DNA from: Amycolatopsis albispora
Lineage (GTDB): Bacteria > Actinomycetota > Actinomycetes > Mycobacteriales > Pseudonocardiaceae
Direction of reading: 5' to 3'
NCBI RefSeq assembly: GCF_003312875.1
Contig: NZ_CP015163.1
Span: 5,518,001 to 5,582,000, forward strand
Length of the DNA stretch: 64,000 bases
The notes below the pieces were generated by a model. That model made no database searches and had not been told where the DNA came from. It saw only the letters and a list, made by a program, of their open reading frames with translations. The translations under genes were made by a program, and so were the position numbers. Of the stretch, positions 54,520 to 63,915 are shown piece after piece. Within the stretch, counting starts at the first letter, position 1, and each line of letters begins with the position of its first letter.

Positions 54520-54717
54520 CTATTTGTTGATCTTGGTCTCCGGGTGCACGTAGGGCACCGAGTCCAGCGGGAAGGTCACGTCGCCGAACGGGGACAGCGC
54601 GCCCTGGCGGTCCGCGGCCAGTTCGGACACCGGGTGCTCCCCCTCGGCCACGTGCGGCCAGGTGGGGTCGATGCCGTTCTTCTTACCGGTCTTGGCCTTC
54701 GCCACGTCGTCCTCCAT
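54520..54717 (-). CDS. Small conserved hypothetical protein (Rv0863-like position)
   Basis: A 65-residue basic-to-acidic protein: MEDDVAKAKTGKKNGIDPTWPHVAEGEHPVSELAADRQG followed by SPFGDVTFPLDSVPYVHPETKINK. Start ATG 54717 or GTG 54705. No domain is recognised. It sits divergently to the helicase-associated gene and close to moaC-mogA-moaE, where M. tuberculosis has the small gene Rv0863, though I cannot confirm homology. Its clean length, strand position and lack of overlap make it likely to be real. Confidence 0.65.
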   Translation of the reverse strand: MEDDVAKAKTGKKNGIDPTWPHVAEGEHPVSELAADRQGALSPFGDVTFPLDSVPYVHPETKINK

Positions 54718-54788
54718 GGTTCGAACTCGCGGGTCCAGTGTGCCAGGTGACCCCGGCACGGGTCCGAACAGGCGATATTCTGGACCGG

Positions 54789-57032
54789 ATGCCCGGAACC
54801 TCATTGGCGGACTGGCTGCGCTCCAGACCGGACGGAACGCTGGCCGCGCTGTTGCAGACCAGGCGCGATCTGGCGACCCCGCCACCGTCCAACAGCACCG
54901 TGCTGGCCACGCGCGCGGGCACGCCCGGCTCGATCTCACGCGCCTGCGAGGACCTGGACACCTTCACCCTCGCCGTGTTCGACGCGCTGCTGCTCGCGGG
55001 CGCGGACACCGAGCCCGTCACCATCGGGGAGGTCGACAAGCTGCTCGGCAGGCCCGCGAAGGGCGGGCTGGAGCGGCTGCGCGACCGCGCGCTCGCCTGG
55101 GGCGAAGACGACGCGATCCGCGTGCCGCCGACGGCCAGGGAGGCGCTCGGCCCGTTCCCCGCCGGGCTCGGCAGCCCGTCGCCGGCACTGTCCGGAATCG
55201 ACTTGGCCGCCGCGGTCGACGAGGTGACCGAAGCCGAGCGCGCACTGCTGCAGAAGCTCGCCGCCGGGCCGCCGATCGGCAACACCCGCGACGCCGGTGC
55301 GATGGTCCCGCTTGACGAGGCGACCACACCGGTGCAGAAGCTGCTCGCGCGCGGGTTGCTGCTGCGCCGCGACGACACCACCGTCGAGCTGCCGCGTGAA
55401 CTCGGCATCCTGCTGCGCGGCGGGCACGCGTTCAGCAGCGCGCAGCTGACCGAGCCGGAGCTGCCCACCCACCCGCACCAGCAGTCCACAGTGGACCAGG
55501 CGGCGGCCGGGGAGGCGATGGAGTTCCTGCGGCACACCGAACGCCTGATCGCGCTGTGGTCGGAACAGCCGCCGCCGGTGCTCAAGTCCGGCGGGCTCGG
55601 CGTGCGCGAGCTGCGGAAGCTGGCTCGGGAACTGGATGTGGACGACCAGCGCGCCACCCTGGTCGCGGAGGTCGCCGTCGGGGCCGGGCTGGCCGGTGAC
55701 GACCAGAGCGGCACGCCCGAATGGGTGCCGACCGTGCTCGCCGACAGCTGGCTCGCCTCGGAACCGGCGGCGCGCTGGGCGATGCTGGCGCAGGCGTGGC
55801 TGGACCTGCCGCGCTCCCCCGGCCTCGCCGGGCAGCGCGACGCGAAGGACAAGCCGCTGGCGCCGCTGTCCGAGGAACTGCGCCGCCCGCTCGCGCCCGC
55901 CGGGCGTCGCCGGGTGCTCGCCGCGCTCAGCGAACTGCCCGCGGGTACCGGGGTGAAGAGCGTCGAGGAGCTGGTCGCCGCGCTGGCGTGGCAGGCACCG
56001 CGGCGGGGTGGGCGGTTCCGCGACGAGAACGTGCGCTGGACCATGTCCGAGGCGACCGCGCTCGGCCTGGTCGCGCTCGGCGCGGTCACCACGGCCACCG
56101 GCGCGCTGCTCGAAGACGACCGTCCGAACGCGACACTCGCGATGGCGGAAGCCTTGCCGGACCCGGTGAACCACGTGCTGGTGCAGGCGGATCTCACGGT
56201 GGTCGCGCCCGGCCCGCTGGAGGCCGACCTGGCCACCGAGATCACCGCGGTGGCCGACATCGAGTCCGCCGGGCACGCCACCGTCTACCGGGTCACCGAG
56301 ACCTCGGTGCGGCGCGCGCTGGACACCGGGCGGACGGCGGCCGAGCTGCACGCGTTGTTCGGCGAGCGATCGGCGACGCCGGTGCCGCAGTCGCTGACCT
56401 ACCTGATCGACGACGTGGCGCGGCGGCACGGGCGGCTGCGCGGCGGGGTGGCCGGCTCGTTCCTGCGCTGCGACGACGAGGTGCTGCTGGCCGAGGTGCT
56501 CGGCAATCCGGCGGCCGAGCAACTGGACCTGCGCAAGATCGCGCCGACCGTGCTGATCAGCACCTACCCGCTGGCGGAGGTGCTGGACGGGCTGCGCGCG
56601 GCCGGTTTCGCGCCCGCGGCCGAGGGTCCGGACGGCCGGGTGGTCGACCTGAACCGCAACCGGGGGCGCCGCATCCCGGCGCGGGGACGCAACGCGCGGC
56701 GGGTGCACGCCGAGCCCAGTTCACCGGGCGGTGACCAGATCGCGTCGATCGTGGCGAACCTGCGCGCGGGCGACCGCGCGGCGGGCACCCGGCGCGGCAC
56801 CGCGGTGCGTGCCCCCGGCGGTGGTGGTTCCGACACGTCGATGACGCTCGCGCTGCTCGCCAAGGCGACGCGGGAACAGCGCGAGGTGTGGATCGGCTTC
56901 GTCGACGCGCACGGCACGGCCGCGCAACGGGTGGTCACCCCGGCGCGCGTGGGCGGCGGGATCCTGGAAAGCACGGACAACGAGCGGTACCCGTTGCACC
57001 GCATCACCTCGGCCGCGCTGGTCGAGGACTAG
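54789..57032 (+). CDS. Helicase-associated (XPB/Ssl2-like) domain protein
   Basis: A 747-residue protein that resembles Rv0862c and related helicase-associated proteins. The C-terminal part carries HVLVQADLTVVAPGPLEADLATEITAVADIESAGHATVYRVTETSVRRALDTGRTAAELHALF, the helicase-C-like/XPB-associated block, then a WYL-like tail (REVWIGFVDAHGTAAQRVVTPARVGGGILES). No Walker motifs are seen, so it is not a helicase by itself. In M. tuberculosis an XPB helicase gene (Rv0861c) is adjacent; here the next gene is a convergent conservon. TATTCT lies seven bases before ATG 54789. Confidence 0.9.
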   Translation: MPGTSLADWLRSRPDGTLAALLQTRRDLATPPPSNSTVLATRAGTPGSISRACEDLDTFTLAVFDALLLAGADTEPVTIGEVDKLLGRPAKGGLERLRDRALAWGEDDAIRVPPTAREALGPFPAGLGSPSPALSGIDLAAAVDEVTEAERALLQKLAAGPPIGNTRDAGAMVPLDEATTPVQKLLARGLLLRRDDTTVELPRELGILLRGGHAFSSAQLTEPELPTHPHQQSTVDQAAAGEAMEFLRHTERLIALWSEQPPPVLKSGGLGVRELRKLARELDVDDQRATLVAEVAVGAGLAGDDQSGTPEWVPTVLADSWLASEPAARWAMLAQAWLDLPRSPGLAGQRDAKDKPLAPLSEELRRPLAPAGRRRVLAALSELPAGTGVKSVEELVAALAWQAPRRGGRFRDENVRWTMSEATALGLVALGAVTTATGALLEDDRPNATLAMAEALPDPVNHVLVQADLTVVAPGPLEADLATEITAVADIESAGHATVYRVTETSVRRALDTGRTAAELHALFGERSATPVPQSLTYLIDDVARRHGRLRGGVAGSFLRCDDEVLLAEVLGNPAAEQLDLRKIAPTVLISTYPLAEVLDGLRAAGFAPAAEGPDGRVVDLNRNRGRRIPARGRNARRVHAEPSSPGGDQIASIVANLRAGDRAAGTRRGTAVRAPGGGGSDTSMTLALLAKATREQREVWIGFVDAHGTAAQRVVTPARVGGGILESTDNERYPLHRITSAALVED

Positions 57033-57847
57033 AGGTCGCGCAGGCCCTGGAGCACGCGCTCCATGAACTCCCTGGCCGACGGGTCGCCCTGGATCAGGCT
57101 CGACTGGTGGATCAGCACCAGGCCCGCGTCCGCCAGGTCCCCGACGAAGACCTTCACCACGCCCAGCGGCAGCCGCAGGTAGGCGGCGATCTCGGCGATC
57201 GAATGCGTGTCGTGGCACAGCTCGCAGATCAGGCGGTACTCGGTGGGCAGCGAGCCCGTCTGGCCGCGGCCCTGGTCCGTGGTGGAGATCAGGGCTTCCA
57301 GTGCCAGGTCGTGCGCGGAATGCGTGCGGCCGCCGGTCCTGGCGTACGGGCGGACCAGCGAGCGTGACGCGCGCCCGGCAGGCCACACCGGCGCGGTGGG
57401 CCGCGCGGCCGGGCGGACCGGGGCCATCGCCCGCAGGGGGGCGGGCTCCGGCTCGGGCTCCGGCTCATCAGGCCACGACGGCTGTTCACCAGGCCACGAT
57501 GGCTGCTCGGCACGCCACGACGGCTGCTCAGCTGGCCACGACGGTTGCTCGGCACGCCACGACGGCTGCTCAGCTGGCCACGACGGTTGCTCGGCACGCC
57601 ACGACGGCTGTTCAGCTGGCCACGACGGCTGCTCGGCAGAGGAAGGCTGCTCGGCAGGCCATGCCCCCGTCGACCGCGAAGGCGCGGCTGGCGGCGTCAC
57701 CGGAACGGTGAACCGGCCCGTTGTGTACTTCGTGATGTCGAACCGGCTCGGTGAGTCGAGCCCTTCGCGTTCGCTGCCCGCGTGCAGTACGTCCCAATCT
57801 GCGCTCACCGGCTGCGGATCTCGTCCGAAGTTCCCAGGAAAGCCCAT
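57029..57847 (-). CDS. Conservon DUF742 protein with heptad repeats (second CvnC-like)
   Basis: A 272-residue protein. The C-terminal 120 residues are a DUF742 winged-helix domain: SLVRPYARTGGRTHSAHDLALEALISTTDQGRG ... YRLICELCHDTHSIAEIAAYLRLPLGVVKVFVGDLADAGLVLIHQ. Before it, about 65-135, lie nine 7-residue units of the type (P/R)AEQPSW, then an EPEPEPEP stretch. It pairs with the roadblock protein three bases upstream. DUF742 proteins are CvnC of actinobacterial conservons. It overlaps the convergent helicase-associated gene by four bases. Confidence 0.92.
   Translation of the reverse strand: MGFPGNFGRDPQPVSADWDVLHAGSEREGLDSPSRFDITKYTTGRFTVPVTPPAAPSRSTGAWPAEQPSSAEQPSWPAEQPSWRAEQPSWPAEQPSWRAEQPSWPAEQPSWRAEQPSWPGEQPSWPDEPEPEPEPAPLRAMAPVRPAARPTAPVWPAGRASRSLVRPYARTGGRTHSAHDLALEALISTTDQGRGQTGSLPTEYRLICELCHDTHSIAEIAAYLRLPLGVVKVFVGDLADAGLVLIHQSSLIQGDPSAREFMERVLQGLRDL
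57470..57660 (-). repeat. 21/42-bp tandem repeat coding the AEQPSW heptads
   Basis: Repeats of 21 bp alternate in two types (a 42-bp higher-order unit), for example CACGCCACGACGGCTGCT and GGCCACGACGGTTGCTC on the + strand. They code for (P/R)AEQPSW in the DUF742 gene. Near-identical DNA copies suggest recent slippage expansion. Confidence 0.92.
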
Positions 57848-57849
57848 CG

Positions 57850-58269
57850 TCAGCCGCGTACCCCGCCTTGCAGTTGCGCACGCAGTTCCGGGGTCAGCTG
57901 CTGGCCGACCCGGTCCACCAGCAGGGTCATCTCGTAGGCCACCGTCCCGATGTCACTGGTCGGCGCGGCCAGCACGGCCAGGCTCGAACCGTCCGAAATG
58001 GACATCAGGAACAGGTAACCCCGCTCCATCTCCACCACCGTCTGGTTCACCACACCCGCCTCGAAACACCGCGCCGCGCCCTGTGTCAGGCTGACCAGCC
58101 CGGACGACACCGCCGAGAGCTGCTCCGCGCGCTCCACCGGCAGCCCGTCCGAACTGGCGAGCAGCAGACCGTCCGCCGACACCACCACCGCGTGGGCGGC
58201 ACCGGGCACCCGGCGCACGAAGTCGGTGACCAGCCAGCCGAACCCACCGGACGCGGTGGAAGCCATCAC
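57850..58269 (-). CDS. Roadblock/LC7 protein (second CvnB-like)
   Basis: A 139-residue roadblock/LC7 domain protein: [125 protein letters not shown]. It is about 60% identical in sequence pattern to the roadblock protein at 59787. Such proteins are GTPase regulators (MglB-like). ATG 58269 has GGAGGGACTGTG upstream. It forms a pair with the DUF742 gene downstream and may have its own promoter near 58.3 kb. Confidence 0.93.
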   Translation of the reverse strand: MMASTASGGFGWLVTDFVRRVPGAAHAVVVSADGLLLASSDGLPVERAEQLSAVSSGLVSLTQGAARCFEAGVVNQTVVEMERGYLFLMSISDGSSLAVLAAPTSDIGTVAYEMTLLVDRVGQQLTPELRAQLQGGVRG

Positions 58270-58314
58270 AGTCCCTCCTTGCTCCGGCGACTACCCGGTG
58301 CGCGTGCTCGAACC

Positions 58315-58353
58315 AGGGTATTCGCGTCCGGGGCGGGGTTCGACCCCGCCCCG
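58315..58353 (-). promoter_or_regulatory. Hairpin and TACCCT box dividing the conservon
   Basis: A perfect 10-bp-arm hairpin (58329-58353, loop TTCGA) lies downstream of the GTPase stop. On the coding strand it is followed by TACCCT (58320-58315) about 45 bases before the second roadblock gene, with a 17-base gap to a weak TCGAAC -35. It may end A-B-C-D transcription and start a B'-C' transcript. Confidence 0.5.
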
Positions 58354-58372
58354 CGGTCAAAAAGGGGGAACT

Positions 58373-58981
58373 TCAGCCCGCCCGCAGCGCGGTGTCGTGC
58401 TGGATGGCGTGCTGGACCACCGAAATCAGCACCTGCTTCGCCGACTCCCGCTCCCGCGCGTCGCACGCCATGATCGGCACCGACGGCGAGATGGTCAGCG
58501 CGTGCCGGACGTCCTCGATCTGGTGGTGCAGCAGGCGGTCGAAGCAGTTGATCGCGACCACGTACGGCAGCTTCCGGTTCTCGAAGAAGTCGATCGACGG
58601 GAACGCGTCGGACAGCCGCCGCGTGTCCACCAGCACCACCGCGCCGATCGCGCCGAGTGCCAGGTCGTCCCACATGAACCAGAACCGGTGCTGCCCCGGG
58701 GTGCCGAACACGTAGAGCACGATGTCCGAGTCCAGGGTGATCCGGCCGAAGTCCATGGCCACCGTGGTGGTGGTCTTGTTCGGCGTCGCCGAGACGTCGT
58801 CGACGCCGGAACTGGCCTCGGTCATCGAGGCCTCGGTGGTCAGCGGGTCGATCTCGGAGACCGCACCCACCAGCGTGGTCTTTCCCGACCCGAACCCGCC
58901 CGCCACCACGATCTTCGCCGACGAAGTCGGCCCCGCGGCCGCCGACGTGTTCGCGTCGGAGCTAAATTCTCCGAAGCCCAC
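58373..58981 (-). CDS. cvnD: Conservon small GTPase-like ATP/GTP-binding protein (CvnD)
   Basis: A 202-residue P-loop protein. Walker A is VVAGGFGSGKTTLVGAVSEI, switch region TTTTVAMDFGRITLD, Walker B-like IVLYVFGTPGQHRFWFMWDDLALGAIGAVVLVDTRRL, and NCFD-type base recognition VVAINCFD. It matches CvnD, a Ras-like GTPase of conservons, and resembles MglA. GTG 58981 overlaps the upstream DUF742 gene by 20 bases, so it is co-translated. The longer frame before GTG is shadow. Its partners are the roadblock and DUF742 proteins. Confidence 0.93.
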   Translation of the reverse strand: MGFGEFSSDANTSAAAGPTSSAKIVVAGGFGSGKTTLVGAVSEIDPLTTEASMTEASSGVDDVSATPNKTTTTVAMDFGRITLDSDIVLYVFGTPGQHRFWFMWDDLALGAIGAVVLVDTRRLSDAFPSIDFFENRKLPYVVAINCFDRLLHHQIEDVRHALTISPSVPIMACDARERESAKQVLISVVQHAIQHDTALRAG

Positions 58982-59753
58982 TGAGCACCCTCTCCATGAA
59001 CTCGATACTCGGCCTGTCCCCGACGACCGTGTTCCCGCTGTGCACGAGAACCAGCCCGAGACCGGCGACGTCACCAATCAGCACCCGCACCACACCGAGG
59101 GGCAGCCGCAGATGCGCGGCGATCTCGGCGACCGACCGGGTGTCCAGGCACAGGTCGCAGATCGACCGGTGCTCGGGCACCCGTACCGAATCGATCAGCC
59201 TGCCCCGTTCACTGGTCGAGATCAAGGCCTCGATGGCCAGGTCGTAGGTGGGCTTGGTCCGCCCGCCGGTCCGGAAGTACGGCCGGACCAGGCCGGAGGT
59301 CTCGACCGGTTCCTCCGGCGGTGTGCTCGGGCGCGCGGACGGGATGAACTGCTCCGGTTCCGGTTCCTCCGGCCCGCCGAAGGCGGTGAACCCGCCGGCC
59401 GCGTCCCGCAGCGAGCCGCCGCCGACGCCGTAGAGCTCCGAGACCGGCCCGCTGAGCAGGCGGTCGCGGAAGTCGTCGACGTTGAAGTCGGCGGGCCCGC
59501 GCGTGACCGGCTGGTCCGCCGGGTTCAGCCAGGCACCCGGATCGGGGGCGGCCGGCTCCGGTGCCGGGTCCTCACCGCCTCTCCTCGACCGCCACTCGCG
59601 GTCTATCCGGTCCCGGAAACTCTTCCAGTCCTCTCCTGCGACCTCGCCCCCACGGCTGTCCGAAATGTTCGAGTTGTCCGACTCATTCGGCCAACGCGCA
59701 CTGGAGAAGTCGTCGTCGAACCGACGTTCGCCTCTCGAGCGCCCCGAGTCCAC
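58962..59753 (-). CDS. cvnC: Conservon DUF742 protein (CvnC)
   Basis: A 263-residue DUF742 protein. The N-terminal 150 residues are charged and Pro/Gly-rich without the AEQPSW repeats of its paralogue. The C-terminal domain is SGLVRPYFRTGGRTKPTYDLAIEALISTSERGRLIDSVRVPEHRSICDLCLDTRSVAEIAAHLRLPLGVVRVLIGDVAGLGLVLVH. It follows the roadblock gene after 33 bases and overlaps cvnD, in the canonical cvnB-cvnC-cvnD order. Confidence 0.93.
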   Translation of the reverse strand: MDSGRSRGERRFDDDFSSARWPNESDNSNISDSRGGEVAGEDWKSFRDRIDREWRSRRGGEDPAPEPAAPDPGAWLNPADQPVTRGPADFNVDDFRDRLLSGPVSELYGVGGGSLRDAAGGFTAFGGPEEPEPEQFIPSARPSTPPEEPVETSGLVRPYFRTGGRTKPTYDLAIEALISTSERGRLIDSVRVPEHRSICDLCLDTRSVAEIAAHLRLPLGVVRVLIGDVAGLGLVLVHSGNTVVGDRPSIEFMERVLSGLRRI

Positions 59754-59786
59754 GGTTATCTCCTCTGTGTCCCGCGCCTGCCCGCC

Positions 59787-60272
59787 CTAGCGGCGGGCGG
59801 CGCCCTGCAGCTGAGCGCGCAGTTCCGGCGTCATCTGCTGGCCGACCCGTTCGACCAGCAGGGTCATCTCGTAGACCACGAGCCCGATGTCGCTGTCCGG
59901 CGCGCCCAGCACCGCCAGGCACGAGCCGTCCGAAACCGACATCAGGAACATGAACCCGTTGGCCATTTCGACCACCGTCTGCGCGACGGCTCCGCCGTCG
60001 AACACCTTCGCCGCGCCGCGGGCCAGGCTGGTCAGCCCGGACGCCACGGCGGCCAGCTGATCGGCCCGGTCCTTCGGCAGCCCTCGTGAGGCCGCCAGCA
60101 ACAACCCGTCCGCCGAGACCACTACCGCATGCGCGGCACCGGGCACCCGGTGCACGAAATCGGTGATGAGCCAAGCGAAACTGCCCTGCTGACCGGCCCC
60201 CGGCTGCTGCACCGCCTTGCCCGGCTGCGGCTGCCCGCCCGGCTGCACTGACCCCGCCCGTGTCACTCTCAC
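59787..60272 (-). CDS. cvnB: Conservon roadblock/LC7 protein (CvnB)
   Basis: A 161-residue roadblock/LC7 protein with a 30-residue Gln/Pro/Gly-rich N-terminal addition before [130 protein letters not shown]. It is the GTPase-activating-like partner of CvnD. It overlaps the kinase stop by four bases (ATGA/GTGA type), so it is translationally coupled to CvnA. Confidence 0.94.
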   Translation of the reverse strand: MRVTRAGSVQPGGQPQPGKAVQQPGAGQQGSFAWLITDFVHRVPGAAHAVVVSADGLLLAASRGLPKDRADQLAAVASGLTSLARGAAKVFDGGAVAQTVVEMANGFMFLMSVSDGSCLAVLGAPDSDIGLVVYEMTLLVERVGQQMTPELRAQLQGAARR

Positions 60273-63200
60273 TCCTTCGCGCTTGGTTCAGTAGGTCGTT
60301 CGGCCACGCCGTCCTCCGCGGCGCCCGCGAACGTGCCCGGCACCGAGGTACCGGCCTCCGGATTCTCCTGGACGGCATGCCTGCCGCTCTGATAACCCCG
60401 CTGGAAACTGACCATACGGCTTCTCGCCACCGAAGCCGACCTAGTCATTGACGGGGCCGCTTGCGGTTGCGGGGAGGAATCGTCGGCGAAGGCGCTCGGC
60501 TCGGCCGGTTCCCCGGTCACCGAGCCGGGGACCAGGTAGGCGTTGGGCACCCGCTTGGGCAGGCCGGCCTCGGTGATCTCTTCGCTCTTGTCCTCGAGCA
60601 GCGACTGCGCCGCCTGCCAGCCTTCGTCCGAGGCGCTCTGCCATCCTCCGTCGGTCACGCCCGCTCCCTCTCGCCCCTCCGGCGCGGCCGCGGCCCCTTC
60701 AGCGTCCGCGGGCCAGCCGGTTTCATCCGATCCGGTGTCCTCCGCTTCACTGAACCACCGGGAGAGCACGGACTGGTAGATCGGCAACCGGCGAGTCGGC
60801 ACGTCGTCTTCGAGCGCGCTGCGCTGGTCCTCGTCCGAGGTCTCGGCCTCGGGCCTGCCGACCGGCGGGACGAAGGTCGGTTCACGGGTGGGCAGGGCCA
60901 GCGGGAACGGTTCGCTGCTGTGCCCGTTGGTGTCGGCGTGCCCGCGGCCGTTGGTGCCCGCCGCGGGGGTGGTGACGGTCGGGAAGGCGTTCTCGTCGAA
61001 CTCGGCGACCGGGAAGCCCTGCTCGTCCACCGGCTCCTTCGGCGGCTCCGGGGCGTCGCTGAGGAACGGGCCCGCCGCGCTGGACGAGCCGTGCACCAGG
61101 TCGTCGAGACTGATCGGCTGGTCGAGCGCGACCAGCCCGCCGGTGGCCGGACCGGACCCGGTGGCCGGTACCGCGGGCTGCGGGCGGCTCGTCTCCGCCG
61201 GTTCCTCCGGCGGCGCGGTCTCCTGGTTCAGCGGGGTCAGCGTCATCGGCGAGGTCAGCGAGTCCGCGCCCAGCTCGCTCGGCGGCTGATGCGGCGGCAC
61301 CGGCGCCATCTGCGGGAACGACGACTCCGACCGCGGGCGGTCGCTGGCCGGCACGCTGGTCAGCAGCTGCGGCGGGACCACCACCCTGGCGATGATGCCG
61401 CCGTCGATGTCCTCGTTCTCCCGCAGCTGGACCTCGATGCCGTGGCGCTGGGCCAGCCGCGCGACCACGTACAGGCCCATCCGGCGGGTCACCGACACGT
61501 CCAGGTCGGGCGGGTCGGCCAGGCGGCGGTTGGCCTCGTTGATCTGGTCCTCGGACATGCCGACGCCCTTGTCGGTGACCTGGATGGCCAGCGCGCGGCG
61601 GCGGGTCATCACCGCGCGCACGGTCACCTTGGTCTCCGGCTCGGAGAAGTAGGTGGCGTTGTCCAGCAGCTCGGCCAGCACGTGCACCAGGTCGTGAATG
61701 GTCAGGCCCTGGACCGCGACGTCCGGGATGACACCGACCTCGACGCGCGAGTACTGCTCGATCTCCGAGACCGCGGCGCCGATCACGTCGGCGGCGGGCA
61801 CCGGCCGCGGCACCGACTTGGCCAGCCCGGCACCGGAGAGCACCAGCAGGCTTTCGCCGTTGCGGCGCAGCCGGGTGGCGAGGTGGTCCAGCTCGAACAG
61901 GCTGGCGAGGTGGTCCGGGTCCTGCTCGTCGGCCTCGAGCCGGTCGATCACGCCGAGCTGGCGCTCCACCAGCCGCTGCGACCGCCGGGACAGGTTGACG
62001 AAGATGCCGTTGACGTTCTCGCGCAGCATGGCCTGCTCGGCGGCGAGCCGCACGGCCTGGGCGTTGACCACGTCGAAGGCGCGGGCCACCTGGCCGATCT
62101 CCTCGGTGGTGTGCACCGGCACCGGATCGATGGCGCGCTCGGCGGCCGCCTTCGGGTCCGACTCCGACATGATCTTCTCGACCGCTTCCGGCAGGTGCCG
62201 TTCGGCGACCTCGAGCGCGTTCGTGCGCAGGCTGCGCAGCGGCACCAGCATCGAGCGGGCCACCACGAACATCAGCGTCAGCGCGACCAGCAGCCCGGCG
62301 AGAATGCCGGCCGAGACGAAGATCAGCGTGCGCTGCTCGCTGCCCGCCAGCCCGCCGGTGTACGAACCGGCCTCGTCGAGCAGCCGGTTCTCCACCTGGC
62401 TGATCAGGTTCAGCGTGGCCGCCGAGGACTGGGCGACCGCACCGGGGTCGATCGCCACGTTGATCTTCGCCTCCGCGCGCAGCAGCGCCAGCTGCTGGTA
62501 CTGGAAGCGCCGGGAGACCAGCTCACCGGTGATCGTGTTCGAGTAGTCCTGGCGGGCCTGCGGGGTGGCCACGTTGGTGAAGGCGTCGATCTGGGAGACC
62601 AGGTTCGCCTCGGCGGTGTTGATGCTGGACAGCTCGGCCGGCTCGAAGCTGCCGCGGATCGCCGCGTTGCGCAGGAAGGCGTTCTGCTGGGCCGAGTACT
62701 CCTTGGCGTGCGACAGCGCGGCGAGCGCGTCGTGCCGGTCCTGCAGGCCCTTGTCGGTGACGTCGGCGCCGAACTCGTCGGAGACGGCCAGCAGCGCGTC
62801 GATGACCCCGGCGTAGGACTCGAGCGCGGCCAGCGCGGCGAAGGAGGCGTCGTTCGCGGAGACCCGCAGCTGGCCGAGGCCGTCGAGGCGGGCGGTCGCC
62901 TGGCCGAACAGCGCGGTGGTCTGCGGGTCGTCGATCTCCTCGACCTCGGGCGCGTCCCGGAGCGTGGTGGCGGCGCGGTCGGAGCGGGCGATCTGGTCGT
63001 CCAGCTCACCGCGGCCCTGCGGGCGGCCGGAGACGATCCAGGCGGACATGGTCTCGCGCTCGGACTGCAGTTCGTCGACCGTGGCGGCGACCTTCTGGCT
63101 GAGCGCGATGCGCTGCTCGGCGCGGTCGTAGACGCCGATGTCCTCGAAGCCCTCGTAGACGCGCAGCCCGCCGAGGAAGAGCGCGGCGATGGTCGGCAGG

Positions 63201-63409
63201 AGGAAAACCACGATGAGCTTGTTGCTCACCCGCCAGTTGCGCAGCCCGCGGGTGCGCTGGCCCCCGGGAGGCGGGGCGAGGGCGCCGGACCGCGACGAGG
63301 TTACTCCGTTCGGGCCGTCCTGTGTTGCCGCGTCATTACCTTCTGCGACACGAGGGTGCGCCGAGGACACCGCCTTGCGACCGTGCTCCCCGCTCGTGAG
63401 CTGGGGCAC
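60269..63409 (-). CDS. cvnA: Conservon sensor kinase CvnA with nitrate-sensor-like domain
   Basis: A 1046-residue sensor kinase-like protein. TM1 is about 66-84 ([23 protein letters not shown]); an extracytoplasmic helical NIT-type domain runs about 85-360; TM2 is about 365-392; then HAMP and a DHp-like helix ([26 protein letters not shown]) and HATPase_c ([49 protein letters not shown]). The last 380 residues are low-complexity and probably disordered. In conservons this protein recruits the roadblock, DUF742 and GTPase partners at the membrane. GTG 63409 follows AAGGAAG. Confidence 0.95.
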   Translation of the reverse strand: MPQLTSGEHGRKAVSSAHPRVAEGNDAATQDGPNGVTSSRSGALAPPPGGQRTRGLRNWRVSNKLIVVFLLPTIAALFLGGLRVYEGFEDIGVYDRAEQRIALSQKVAATVDELQSERETMSAWIVSGRPQGRGELDDQIARSDRAATTLRDAPEVEEIDDPQTTALFGQATARLDGLGQLRVSANDASFAALAALESYAGVIDALLAVSDEFGADVTDKGLQDRHDALAALSHAKEYSAQQNAFLRNAAIRGSFEPAELSSINTAEANLVSQIDAFTNVATPQARQDYSNTITGELVSRRFQYQQLALLRAEAKINVAIDPGAVAQSSAATLNLISQVENRLLDEAGSYTGGLAGSEQRTLIFVSAGILAGLLVALTLMFVVARSMLVPLRSLRTNALEVAERHLPEAVEKIMSESDPKAAAERAIDPVPVHTTEEIGQVARAFDVVNAQAVRLAAEQAMLRENVNGIFVNLSRRSQRLVERQLGVIDRLEADEQDPDHLASLFELDHLATRLRRNGESLLVLSGAGLAKSVPRPVPAADVIGAAVSEIEQYSRVEVGVIPDVAVQGLTIHDLVHVLAELLDNATYFSEPETKVTVRAVMTRRRALAIQVTDKGVGMSEDQINEANRRLADPPDLDVSVTRRMGLYVVARLAQRHGIEVQLRENEDIDGGIIARVVVPPQLLTSVPASDRPRSESSFPQMAPVPPHQPPSELGADSLTSPMTLTPLNQETAPPEEPAETSRPQPAVPATGSGPATGGLVALDQPISLDDLVHGSSSAAGPFLSDAPEPPKEPVDEQGFPVAEFDENAFPTVTTPAAGTNGRGHADTNGHSSEPFPLALPTREPTFVPPVGRPEAETSDEDQRSALEDDVPTRRLPIYQSVLSRWFSEAEDTGSDETGWPADAEGAAAAPEGREGAGVTDGGWQSASDEGWQAAQSLLEDKSEEITEAGLPKRVPNAYLVPGSVTGEPAEPSAFADDSSPQPQAAPSMTRSASVARSRMVSFQRGYQSGRHAVQENPEAGTSVPGTFAGAAEDGVAERPTEPSAKE

Positions 63410-63667
63410 CGAGGACTTCCTTCCCGTTTTCCGTTACCGCTGTCCGGTGGCAACCAGGTTCCCACGCGCCGGGAGCCCGGGCAGCCCGATCCGCCCGGCT
63501 GGGTCGCCGAGAAAAGAGGCCGCCCCCAAGCCCGGGCACATGACGCCGGTCACCCGATTGGGGCTAGAGGGTATCGATAACAAGCGAGAAACGGAAGCAG
63601 GGCGACCTGCGTCACTCCGGCGAACGGGGCAACTGTCAGCCGACCGAAATTCGTCCACCCGGCACTA

Positions 63668-63697
63668 TGGTGATCTTCTCGCTCTTCTGGTGATCTT
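63668..63697. promoter_or_regulatory. Direct repeat TGGTGATCTT-N10-TGGTGATCTT
   Basis: TGGTGATCTT occurs at 63668-63677 and 63688-63697, 20 bp start to start, i.e. two helical turns on one DNA face. A third, weaker GGTGA follows at 63701-63705. This is a typical geometry for a cooperative regulator site between divergent genes. Confidence 0.5.
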
Positions 63698-63896
63698 GAG
63701 GTGAATATTTCGCACCGATCATCGGTTCCCACTATCTGAGAGGCGGCCCTGGACCTGTGAAAACAGTGTTTTTCGGTCCGGCGAGCACTCCCGGCCGGCG
63801 TCGGCCCTGCTTGACGCGCCCGGTTGGGCTGAACCATTCTTCGGCCCAAGCGCCGTGTGTTCGCTTCGCACCACTGGGTGAGCTTCGGGACGTCGC

Positions 63897-63915
63897 GTGC
63901 TACCAGAAGTAGCAC
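63897..63915 (+). promoter_or_regulatory. Short hairpin GTGCTAC-CAGAA-GTAGCAC in leader
   Basis: Perfect 7-bp arms with a 5-base loop, about 70 bases before the ATG at 63987. It could be an operator or a leader RNA structure of the downstream gene. Confidence 0.35.

Noticed and set aside
57470..57660. CRISPR-like regular repeats
   Set aside because: The repeats are in frame, code for AEQPSW heptads and have no unique spacers. No cas gene is in the window.
58329..58353. tRNA T-arm-like GGTTCGACC hairpin
   Set aside because: No anticodon arm, D-arm or acceptor stem can be built around it. It is better explained as an intergenic hairpin.
60461..63580. 1039-residue open frame on the + strand across cvnA
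   Set aside because: It is antisense to cvnA, whose domains are unmistakable. The frame is Arg/Gly/Val-rich without any motif, as expected from the mirror frame of a high-GC gene.
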